Positions 1-4,518 are shown, counted from the stretch's first letter. The stretch: DNA of 5,473 nt from Microcaldota archaeon (GCA_030040595.1 JASHTL010000032.1:1-5473), one strand, 5' to 3'. A program made the numbers and translations. The notes: generated by a model from the sequence alone, not told the origin.

Positions 1-155
1 GAGGTGGAATTCTCGTAGAACGTGACGCTGTCTATCGCGAATGAGCCAACTCCGCCTATCGCAGTGCGCCTTATCGCGTTCGCCAGGCTGAAACTGGCGC
101 CGCTAAGCTTGAACCGCAACGAAATGGGCGTGCTCTCTATGACCGTTATCTTCAT
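1..155 (-). CDS. rpo3: DNA-directed RNA polymerase subunit D (Rpo3), N-terminal part, cut by the window edge
   Basis: The first 51 codons are present on the minus strand, from an ATG at 155 to the left edge. Subunit D forms a heterodimer with Rpo11 and is the assembly platform of archaeal RNA polymerase, equivalent to bacterial alpha-NTD and eukaryotic RPB3. The visible part is its alpha-like dimerisation domain: a first strand (SLRFKLSG, residues 12-19), the family signature FSLANAIRRTAIGGVGSFAID (residues 22-42) and then VTFYENST. The spacing matches archaeal RpoD, where NALRR and AID are hallmarks. A BRE/TATA lies about 57-71 bases upstream of the ATG, giving a leader of roughly 30 nt; no strong Shine-Dalgarno is visible. 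The gene upstream on the same strand is vapC, not rps11, so rpo3 looks like the first gene of its transcription unit. Any ferredoxin-like insert lies outside the window. Confidence 0.93.
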   Translation of the reverse strand, partial: MKITVIESTPISLRFKLSGASFSLANAIRRTAIGGVGSFAIDSVTFYENST

Positions 156-211
156 CAAACCAGCTGAAAACTAGCGCAGGAAAGCTAACAGAATATATGT
201 GTCTGATAAGG

Positions 212-226
212 TATTTAAACCTTTTA
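212..226 (-). promoter_or_regulatory. BRE/TATA promoter of rpo3
   Basis: Read on the minus strand this is AAAAGGTTTAAATAC, a purine-rich BRE followed by a consensus archaeal TATA box. Transcription would start near 187-190, leaving a leader of about 30 nt before the ATG at 155. Almost the same element recurs at 4519-4533 on the minus strand. Confidence 0.75.
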
Positions 227-253
227 GGCTGTGCTTACGGCACCACTAATGGC

Positions 254-664
254 CTAGTAGGTCTCAACTTCCAGTCCCTTTATCCTTCTGAAGTGGGACG
301 TATTCCTTGTAACAAGTTTGGCATTGTAATATAGAGCAGTTGCGGCAATGTATATGTCATTTAACCCTATCGTAGATCCTTTCGAAAACAAATCCGCCTC
401 TATCCTTGAACTTAATTCTGCTATCTCTGCAGTGAGAGGAAGAATCTCAAAGTCATTCAGATCCTGCCTCGCATCTGCCAGTCTTGATCTAAGCATACCT
501 TCATTGTTGCGGTATCTTCTATAAACGCCATAAAGGTACTCGTGCGCCGTTATTACTGAAATGGCCGCCGTAGTTGCTGTGTCAGTGACCTGCATCGCTT
601 TCTTTGCGGCTCCGCCATCGCCGTTAACCGCGTCTATCAGATATGTTGTATCGAATACTTCCAA
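254..664 (-). CDS. vapC: VapC-type PIN-domain ribonuclease toxin
   Basis: A 136-residue single PIN domain, the usual length for VapC toxins, which are Mg-dependent endoribonucleases that cut specific RNAs such as tRNA when free of VapB. The N-terminus FDTTYLIDAV (residues 4-13) carries the first catalytic Asp, D5. HEYLYGV carries E42, LNDIYIAATAL carries D103, and the C-terminus LVTRNTSHFRRIKGLEVETY (residues 117-136) is the classic closing segment. The fourth acidic position is not acidic here (NTSHF), a variation also seen in other VapC proteins. The start is a TTG at 664, chosen because the PIN fold begins at once and no in-frame ATG or GTG fits. It lies 4 bases past the vapB stop, so translation is probably coupled. 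The gene ends 98 bp upstream of the rpo3 start on the same strand. Confidence 0.93.
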   Translation of the reverse strand: MEVFDTTYLIDAVNGDGGAAKKAMQVTDTATTAAISVITAHEYLYGVYRRYRNNEGMLRSRLADARQDLNDFEILPLTAEIAELSSRIEADLFSKGSTIGLNDIYIAATALYYNAKLVTRNTSHFRRIKGLEVETY

Positions 665-668
665 CCAA

Positions 669-899
669 TCAACCGAAGTTAGTTTCGAGTTTCTTACGGG
701 TCAACTTTTCCGCTTCTCTGATCTCATCCTTTGTTCTCTTCCAGTCTGCCTTGCTTAGCGTGCCTCTGCCAACTAGGTCCGAGAGCTTACCCCTTTTCTT
801 CAGGCTTCTCTGGATAACCTGCGAAAAGCTCTCGTTCTCGGCCTTTACCTTCTTGAGCATTTCGTATGTTTCATCGGATACAGCTATTGTCTTTGCCAT
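669..899 (-). CDS. vapB: VapB-type antitoxin (DUF217 / archaeal VapB family)
   Basis: A 76-residue protein that should bind and neutralise the VapC encoded just downstream and repress their shared promoter. The N-terminal segment MAKTIAVSDETYEML followed by KVKAENESFSQVIQRSL (residues 18-34) is the hallmark of the DUF217 archaeal antitoxins: a short strand plus helix-helix DNA-binding and dimerisation module with the SFS(x)VI signature. The C-terminal half (residues 36-76) is highly charged and helical, as expected for a toxin-wrapping tail. The open frame continues upstream to 1001, but the ATG at 899 is chosen because the family begins there. Residues added upstream would be translated from the AT-rich promoter, and a TATA box lies 23 bases ahead of this ATG. 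The transcript is therefore probably leaderless. Confidence 0.92.
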   Translation of the reverse strand: MAKTIAVSDETYEMLKKVKAENESFSQVIQRSLKKRGKLSDLVGRGTLSKADWKRTKDEIREAEKLTRKKLETNFG

Positions 900-906
900 G
901 ATATAG

Positions 907-922
907 ATATGTATATACATAT
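907..922. promoter_or_regulatory. Perfect 16-bp palindrome, probable VapB operator
   Basis: ATATGTATATACATAT equals its own reverse complement across all 16 bases and does not extend further. It touches the downstream edge of the vapBC TATA box and fills the space up to the expected start of transcription, where a bound VapB dimer would block initiation. VapB-type autorepression is known; binding to this site is inferred. Because the sequence is AT-rich, some symmetry could arise by chance. Confidence 0.55.
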
Positions 923-930
923 ATATAAAG
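922..930 (-). promoter_or_regulatory. TATA box of vapBC
   Basis: On the minus strand this reads CTTTATATA. Its downstream edge lies 23 bases before the vapB ATG, the right distance for transcription to start at or next to the start codon. Confidence 0.65.
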
Positions 931-940
931 TTTGTGCTGG

Positions 941-969
941 TGCAGGCGATGTTATCGTAGGCGCCTGCA
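941..969. repeat. Inverted repeat (8-bp arms, 13-nt loop) in a divergent intergenic region
   Basis: TGCAGGCG at 941-948 is the exact reverse complement of CGCCTGCA at 962-969. The left arm's last two bases also start a smaller nested pair, CGAT (947-950) with ATCG (954-957). It lies between the vapBC promoter and the promoter of the gene at 1046. It could be an operator or an RNA hairpin; nothing decides between them. Confidence 0.4.
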
Positions 970-1008
970 TAGGATAGACTACAAAAGGGAAAGAGCATCA
1001 CCGCCGCC

Positions 1009-1017
1009 TTATTTAAA
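1009..1017 (+). promoter_or_regulatory. TATA box ahead of the unrecognised gene at 1046
   Basis: TTATTTAAA lies 24-29 bases before the ATG codons at 1041 and 1046, so the transcript should begin within a few bases of the start codon. The preceding sequence is GC-rich, so the BRE is poor. Confidence 0.55.
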
Positions 1018-1045
1018 CATGCAATGGCAATACTAAGACGATGGC

Positions 1046-1636
1046 ATGGATCTATGGCCAGCTTACATGCAGGAAGCTAGAAAGGAGACATTCGGAAAGT
1101 CCGCGATACAGTTGAGGACTGGCAAGAGATATCACACCTCGCTCGCAATGGTGGGTGACAGGTCAAGGGAGCTGGGCCTGAATATCGCGTTTGTGCAGAA
1201 GTACACCGAAAGTTCCAGATACGTAATAGCGCATGACATAACATACGATTTGTTCGTGTCCATATACAATGTGGACACTGCAACAGTCATAGCAACAAGG
1301 CCCACGTTGCTGATGAATGAAGCTGAAGTGAGGTGCATGCATGATATAGTCAGGAAGAATATGCTCAGAAACCTGGAAGTGAGGATAATAGGCATGCATG
1401 GAACAGATGTCGCCCTGCAGGGTTCCATAGCGAAATTGCACTCGGCATTGCCACAGGCGAAGCTTGCTGAGGCCGATCTTTTCGGCAATTCAATCAGGCA
1501 CCTAGCGCTTGACCTGAAGACCGGCTCCGTATACGATCTGCTGCTCCAGAACAAGATCTACGGCCCTGCCGACCTTATAGACAGCACCGAAGCTTCAGGC
1601 TTTGCAGCGAAGAGGTCACAGCTCACTTTTGTATAG
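1046..1636 (+). CDS. Hypothetical protein, 196 aa, family not recognised
   Basis: I do not recognise this protein. It is soluble-looking: no signal peptide, no membrane segment and no P-loop, zinc-finger or helix-turn-helix signature that I can name. Visible landmarks are a basic segment SAIQLRTGKRYHTSL (residues 19-33), a run of alternating hydrophobic strands (NIAFVQ, YVIAHDI, LFVSIYNV, ATVIAT) at roughly residues 46-85, a charged helix VRCMHDIVRKNMLRNLEVRI (residues 94-113), and a C-terminal segment with DLLLQNKIYGPADLID. The mix suggests a compact alpha/beta domain. Codon use (AGG Arg, ATA Ile, GC-leaning third bases) resembles its neighbours, so I take it as a genuine resident gene. ATG 1046 is the first in-frame start, since a stop lies at 1034, and a TATA box sits 29 bases ahead. 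Its last 21 bases overlap the 3' end of the convergent thpR. Confidence 0.75.
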   Translation: MDLWPAYMQEARKETFGKSAIQLRTGKRYHTSLAMVGDRSRELGLNIAFVQKYTESSRYVIAHDITYDLFVSIYNVDTATVIATRPTLLMNEAEVRCMHDIVRKNMLRNLEVRIIGMHGTDVALQGSIAKLHSALPQAKLAEADLFGNSIRHLALDLKTGSVYDLLLQNKIYGPADLIDSTEASGFAAKRSQLTFV

Positions 1637-2143
1637 ATCCTCGTATGCAGGCCCTGATGCGGAGAGCGTACTGCTTTTCAGAGTAATGGAATCGACGGTG
1701 AATGATCCGAAGTCGTGGTCCTCATACTCTGAGACAAGTTCTGTGAATGCGCGCCTGTCGCGCATCCCCCGCACCCTTGCAATGGTCGCATGCGGAATGA
1801 ATCTTTCCTCTTCGCGCACGTTGAGCTTGTGTATCAATTCGTTGTGTATGCCGGTTATCTTCTCCATCCCCTCGGAAACTCCAACATATACTACACGTAT
1901 GCGCTCCGGTCTGAAGAAGCCGATGCTATGCATGGTCACTTTGAACGCTCCAGGCTTTATTGCACGCATCGCCTCCTTTATCTCGTCCACCTGCATGTCA
2001 TCAATCTCTCCGAAGAACTGGAGGGTTAGGTGCAGCGCGTTCTCCTTTACCAGCGTGACGTCCCTGAACGCGAAGTATTTCGAGGCTTCAAGTATCCTCT
2101 TCTTTATTTCGTCAGGAATCTCCACTGCAGCAAAGACCCGCAT
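1616..2143 (-). CDS. thpR: RNA 2',3'-cyclic phosphodiesterase (ThpR / LigT, 2H phosphoesterase)
   Basis: A 175-residue protein of the 2H phosphoesterase superfamily. ThpR opens 2',3'-cyclic phosphate ends of RNA to a 2'-phosphate and was first described as a 2'-5' RNA ligase of tRNA halves. Both catalytic HxTx motifs are present: H38-L-T-L in ENALHLTLQFFGEI and H118-A-T-I in RFIPHATIARVRG. The opening MRVFAAVEIPDEIK is typical of the family, and the length is near the usual 180. The start is the ATG at 2143. The codon just upstream is TTG and could extend the protein by one residue, but MRVF is the standard beginning. It is divergent from the tRNA-binding gene at 2182 across only 38 bases, and its 3' end overlaps the convergent gene at 1046 by 21 bp. 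A TATA-like TATTAAGA is centred about 28 bases upstream. Confidence 0.94.
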   Translation of the reverse strand: MRVFAAVEIPDEIKKRILEASKYFAFRDVTLVKENALHLTLQFFGEIDDMQVDEIKEAMRAIKPGAFKVTMHSIGFFRPERIRVVYVGVSEGMEKITGIHNELIHKLNVREEERFIPHATIARVRGMRDRRAFTELVSEYEDHDFGSFTVDSITLKSSTLSASGPAYEDLYKSEL

Positions 2144-2144
2144 C

Positions 2145-2154
2145 AAATATATAA
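2145..2154 (+). promoter_or_regulatory. TATA box of the 2182-3900 gene cluster
   Basis: AAATATATAA ends 28 bases before the ATG at 2182, so transcription should begin within about 5 bases of the start codon. It is immediately next to the thpR start codon, so the two divergent promoters share 38 bp. Confidence 0.55.
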
Positions 2155-2167
2155 TGCACCTGCCAAT

Positions 2168-2175
2168 CTTAATAG
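2168..2175 (-). promoter_or_regulatory. Probable TATA box of thpR
   Basis: On the minus strand this is TATTAAGA, with its near edge 25 bases from the thpR ATG at 2143, consistent with a leaderless transcript. It is a weaker match than the plus-strand element at 2145-2154, with which it interleaves. Confidence 0.4.
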
Positions 2176-2181
2176 GATATC

Positions 2182-2514
2182 ATGGTCACTTTCGATGAAT
2201 TTGCAAAGCTCGACATCCGGGTGGGCAAGGTGCTGAATGTCGAGGACCATGAGAAGGCTAGGAAGCCCATGTACAAGCTCACCATAGACTTCGGACCGGA
2301 GATCGGGCAGAGGCAGATAATAGCAGGGCTAAAAGCCAGCTACTCCAAGGATGAGCTAATGAATAAGAAGGTTGTCTGCATAGTCAACCTCGATCCAAAG
2401 GTAATTGCCGGAACTGAATCACAGGGAATGGTGCTTGCAGCCGGGGAGAATGCCGATGCAATTTCGCTCCTGACGGTTGACAGGGACATAGAACAAGGGA
2501 ATAGGGTAAGGTAA
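2182..2514 (+). CDS. OB-fold tRNA-binding domain protein (CsaA / MetRS-beta-like)
   Basis: A 110-residue stand-alone tRNA-binding domain of the EMAP-II/Trbp111 OB-fold type (the PF01588 kind). Signatures in order are FAKLDIRVGKVLNVEDHEKA (residues 7-26), MYKLTIDFGPEIGQRQIIAGL (30-50), LMNKKVVCIVNLDPKVIAG (59-77) and the closing ESQGMVLAAG (79-88). The N-terminal half with ARKPMYKLTIDFG resembles CsaA, while RQIIAGL and SQGMVLAA resemble the C-terminal domain or beta subunit of methionyl-tRNA synthetase. Such proteins bind tRNA non-specifically and may dock onto a synthetase; no catalytic site is expected. The length equals one domain, so it is not a truncated synthetase. It is the first gene of a tight plus-strand cluster: the next frame opens directly after its stop codon. 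Confidence 0.9.
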   Translation: MVTFDEFAKLDIRVGKVLNVEDHEKARKPMYKLTIDFGPEIGQRQIIAGLKASYSKDELMNKKVVCIVNLDPKVIAGTESQGMVLAAGENADAISLLTVDRDIEQGNRVR

Positions 2515-2519
2515 GTGAT
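2515..2519 (+). promoter_or_regulatory. Shine-Dalgarno-like GTGAT that decides the start of the next gene
   Basis: GTGAT matches the 3' part of the archaeal consensus GGAGGTGAT and lies 7 bases before the ATG at 2527. The same GTG is the first possible start codon of the frame, directly after the upstream stop. I favour reading it as a ribosome-binding site, because this internal operon gene cannot be leaderless unless it is separately transcribed. Confidence 0.4.
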
Positions 2520-2526
2520 AAAGAAC

Positions 2527-3114
2527 ATGATAATACTGGTAGGGCCTCCCGGTTCGGGAAAGGCCGAGGCTGCAGCTGTGCTCAAATCGAAGGGATTCGA
2601 GATCCTTGACATGGGCGACATAATACGGGAGGAGATGCACAAGGCCAGGCTGGACATAAACTTCACGACCGACAACGCGTTCCCTGTCGAATTCAGGAAA
2701 AAGCACGGAAAGGACATAGTGGCAAAGCTCGAAATGAAGAAGGCAAATTCGCTAAATGCGGAAAATATCTGCATAACCGGCCTAAGAAGCGCTTTCGAAC
2801 TTACCTACTTCAAGAGCGTGGCTCCGGATCTTGTCCTGATAGCGATAGATGCGCCAGAGGAGGTGAGGTACAGGAGGCTTCAGAGCACTAGGGGAAGGCC
2901 TGAAGACCCGAAGACCTTCGAGGAGTTCAAGGCCCGTTCGGAGAGGGAGGCAAAGGGGAACACCGGCAACGAGGAGGACAGGAAGGCAGGCCTCTATGCC
3001 GTGATGAAGATGGCCGATTACTCAATTTCTAACTCAGGCACACTGGAAGAGCTTAGGGGGAGCATCGAAGAGGTGCTCCAGGACCTGGAACAGAGAAACG
3101 TCAGAAAAGCATAA
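2527..3114 (+). CDS. P-loop nucleotide kinase-like protein (UPF0200 / AAA_18 type) with altered active-site residues
   Basis: A 195-residue P-loop protein (199 if GTG 2515 is used). It resembles the archaeal UPF0200 family of nucleotide-kinase fold proteins related to dephospho-CoA and adenylate kinases; the substrate is not established. Domains in order: beta-1 and Walker A, LVGPPGSGKAEAA (residues 4-16); GFEILDMGDIIREEM (23-37), the usual switch of this family; FRKKHGKDIVAK (56-67); ITGLRSAFELTYFK (83-96); a lid-like RGRPEDPKTFEEFKARSERE (122-141); and ADYSISNSGTLEELRG (163-178). Two positions are odd. Residue 13, after the Walker A Lys, is Ala rather than Ser/Thr. Residue 84, in the segment where relatives as I recall them have Asp or Glu before G-[IL]-R-S, is Thr. 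Catalysis may be weakened, although adenylate kinases also lack Ser/Thr directly after the Lys. It is followed 33 bp later by a second P-loop kinase. Confidence 0.85.
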   Translation: MIILVGPPGSGKAEAAAVLKSKGFEILDMGDIIREEMHKARLDINFTTDNAFPVEFRKKHGKDIVAKLEMKKANSLNAENICITGLRSAFELTYFKSVAPDLVLIAIDAPEEVRYRRLQSTRGRPEDPKTFEEFKARSEREAKGNTGNEEDRKAGLYAVMKMADYSISNSGTLEELRGSIEEVLQDLEQRNVRKA

Positions 3115-3147
3115 ATTACACCCCTGCCATATCTTTATGTCGATTTC

Positions 3148-3900
3148 ATGCCTTCTACTAAGGACTTTGAATCTCCAAAAACAAAGGAGGGATACGTAAT
3201 ACCCTCGTTCGTCTTCATAGGCCCGCTGGGCGTTGGCAAGACCACTTATTCCGATTACCTGAAATTCAGGCTCGAGAAGGAGTGCGAGGTAACAATCTAC
3301 AGGCCCTCGTTCTCCAAAAAGATAGAGGAGATAGCCAAGGACCTCTTCGGAATGGAGGAATACAACAGGTCGCTCATGCAGGGCATAGGCAACAAGATGC
3401 GGGAGCTTGACGCCGGAGTATGGGCGAAGCACATAATAAAGGACATAAAGGCGAACGGCAGGCTTCCCATGATCTGCGACGGGCTCAGGAAGCCTGAGGA
3501 ACTCGAGGTCTTCAAGGACGAGCTCAAGGACTTTGTTGTAATAAGACTGGAAGCGGACGAGAAGAAGATGCTCCAGCACTACAAGGAGAAGTTCGGAAAG
3601 TACCCTACCAAGGAGCAGATGTCCAACGCTGCCGAGGAGTCGATATCAATACTTCACGCAGACATGACCCTGTTCAACAACTATGATCCCCAGGAGCTTG
3701 ACAGGCAGATAGGAGAGATGGTAAAGGCGATAAAAACAAACTCCATCCAGCGTCTGATAGACATGTGCAAGCCTGGAATCGTCTACAGGCAGCCGTGGGA
3801 CGAGGAATTCGTAAGGCATGGCAAGTTCTCTAACCCTGTAAATGCGAATAACTGGAGAAAGCTGGAGGAAATAATAGCCGATACTACCGAGCAGAAGTAA
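3148..3900 (+). CDS. P-loop kinase resembling deoxynucleoside monophosphate kinase
   Basis: A 250-residue P-loop kinase. Walker A is intact: FIGPLGVGKTTYSDYL (residues 23-38, K31-T32). The block SLMQGIGNKMRELDAGVWAKHI (75-96) matches the Q-x-(I/L)-G-x-x-(L/M)-R-x-x-D-x-x-V-W pattern of phage-type deoxynucleoside monophosphate kinases. MICDGLRKPEELEVFKD (108-124) corresponds to the conserved acidic-G-x-R-x-x-x-E strand. These enzymes move phosphate from ATP to (d)NMPs; the substrate here is not readable. After about residue 185 comes an extra C-terminal segment (RLIDMCKPGIVYRQPWDEEF and onward) that I cannot assign. The ATG at 3148 is the first in frame near the preceding stop. A weak TATA-like CATAAATTA at 3110-3118 could give it its own transcript, but read-through from 2182 is equally likely. 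A Lys/Ala-rich reading frame continues past its stop in the +1 frame (see findings). Confidence 0.83.
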   Translation: MPSTKDFESPKTKEGYVIPSFVFIGPLGVGKTTYSDYLKFRLEKECEVTIYRPSFSKKIEEIAKDLFGMEEYNRSLMQGIGNKMRELDAGVWAKHIIKDIKANGRLPMICDGLRKPEELEVFKDELKDFVVIRLEADEKKMLQHYKEKFGKYPTKEQMSNAAEESISILHADMTLFNNYDPQELDRQIGEMVKAIKTNSIQRLIDMCKPGIVYRQPWDEEFVRHGKFSNPVNANNWRKLEEIIADTTEQK

Positions 3901-3946
3901 AGGCAAGAAAGGCAAAGCTGCTGCTAAAGAATAATCCAGAGATTGG

Positions 3947-3993
3947 GTGATAGTGCGCACCCCCACTTTTCCCCACCAAGTGCGCAGTATCAC
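3947..3993. repeat. Inverted repeat (13-nt arms, 1 mismatch) between convergent genes
   Basis: GTGATAGTGCGCA at 3947-3959 pairs with TGCGCAGTATCAC at 3981-3993 at 12 of 13 positions, with a 21-nt C-rich loop that contains TTTT. It sits between the 3' ends of the kinase gene and the winged-helix gene and covers the stop codon of the latter. It may mark transcript ends on both strands, but archaeal termination mainly depends on oligo-T tracts, so a terminator role is only a suggestion. Confidence 0.5.
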
Positions 3994-4328
3994 GCCTGTA
4001 TCTCCGCCACCCCGGTCACATTCCTATTCACCCCGTTCACAGGCATCATGCTGTTTCTTAACACCCGCATCCCACCCTCAGTCAGCGTCAGAGGCTTGTA
4101 CGTTTCCCCCCTCTCAGTGAAGTCGAGCATACCCTCCTTCTTGAGCTTCTTCAGCGTATACCAGATGCCGCTCTGCGACATGCCGTACTGTTCAGCGGCG
4201 AACTCAACGAAGTCAGTGGCAGTAGGTATCTCGTTGAGCCCTATCTCGGCGAGCAGGACCACCTCCTTCTCGCTAAGCCTGCGAACCTTTTCAACATTTA
4301 CACTATATTCGTTTTTATCCACTTGCAT
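3990..4328 (-). CDS. Winged helix-turn-helix transcriptional regulator
   Basis: A 112-residue protein, the size of small archaeal MarR/PadR-like winged-helix regulators. Layout: a charged N-terminal helix (VEKVRRLSEKEVVLLAEIG, residues 12-30); a helix-turn-helix (residues 36-66: FVEFAAEQYGMSQSGIWYTL and onward) with recognition helix SQSGIWYTLKKLKKEGML (residues 51-68); and a beta wing with the final helix DFTERGETYKPLTLTEGGMRVLRN (69-92). TLTEGGMRVL is the 'lT.~G~~~l' ending common in this class. No ligand or metal site is evident, and the last 20 residues look unstructured. ATG 4328 is preceded by GGTGG (4337-4341 on the minus strand), a Shine-Dalgarno-like element at 7 bases. Upstream are operator-like repeats at 4375-4397 and a possible small ORF. 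The gene is divergent from the A24 peptidase, which is a candidate target by position only. Confidence 0.85.
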   Translation of the reverse strand: MQVDKNEYSVNVEKVRRLSEKEVVLLAEIGLNEIPTATDFVEFAAEQYGMSQSGIWYTLKKLKKEGMLDFTERGETYKPLTLTEGGMRVLRNSMMPVNGVNRNVTGVAEIQA

Positions 4329-4361
4329 AAAGAACCACCGGAAAAAAGAGACTTCAGAACT

Positions 4362-4475
4362 TTATGCAGCGGACGTATTGCAATACTTTGTATTGCATAT
4401 GCCCATGGCCGTGAATCCTGATGCTACCAATGGCACTGGCGCACCTGCCCATATGTGAATGGAGCTGATTCTCAT
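4362..4475 (-). CDS. Possible 37-aa small protein or leader peptide upstream of the regulator
   Basis: An ATG at 4475 opens 37 codons ending in TAA, 33 bases before the winged-helix start. The product begins MRISSIHIWAGAPVPLVASG, is mildly hydrophobic and has two Cys (residues 27 and 32). In favour: a strong BRE/TATA 45-58 bases upstream, a GAAGG Shine-Dalgarno-like element 7 bases before the ATG, and the same strand and near-contiguity with the next gene. Against: no recognisable family, a short length that can arise by chance, and a 3' part made of the operator-like repeats at 4375-4397. I rate it as a candidate only. Confidence 0.28.
   Translation of the reverse strand: MRISSIHIWAGAPVPLVASGFTAMGICNTKYCNTSAA
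4375..4397. promoter_or_regulatory. Three-half-site operator-like repeat upstream of the winged-helix gene
   Basis: GTATTGCAATAC (4375-4386) is a perfect 12-bp palindrome. TGCAATAC (4379-4386), a TTT spacer, and GTATTGCA (4390-4397) form a second perfect inverted repeat. The 8-mer GTATTGCA therefore occurs at 4375 and 4390 in direct orientation, 15 bp apart, and once inverted between them. A short CATAAAG (4361-4367 on the minus strand) next to it could be a second, weaker TATA for the regulator. Arrays of half-sites like this fit cooperative binding of a dimeric winged-helix protein, most simply its own product. Confidence 0.5.
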
Positions 4476-4518
4476 TTTACGGCCTTCTTCTCTTACTGAT
4501 TTCTTCTGGCTCAGGTAA

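Noticed and set aside
900..1001. Upstream extension of vapB to 1001, adding 34 residues
   Set aside because: The added segment translates the TATA box and palindrome into a Tyr/Ile-rich stretch and lies upstream of the expected transcription start; the VapB family begins at MAKTIAVS.
1132..1554. Long minus-strand frames across the unrecognised gene
   Set aside because: Their translations are Cys/Ser-rich low-quality sequence with no motif, and they mirror the codon pattern of the plus-strand gene.
1602..2236. Plus-strand frames across thpR
   Set aside because: ThpR on the minus strand has both HxTx motifs and a complete family match; the opposite frames are shadows.
2340..2774. Minus-strand frames across the tRNA-binding and kinase genes
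   Set aside because: They run opposite to well-matched domains and have no recognisable content.
3775..3900. Resemblance of RQPWDEEF near the C-terminus of the second kinase to the start of dCMP deaminase, suggesting a fused enzyme
   Set aside because: No HAE or PCxxC zinc-binding motifs follow in any frame before the next gene, so no deaminase domain is present.
3943..4458. Plus-strand 171-codon frame opposite the regulator
   Set aside because: The winged-helix reading on the minus strand has a clear domain; the plus frame is Ser/Pro-rich and begins inside the convergent hairpin.
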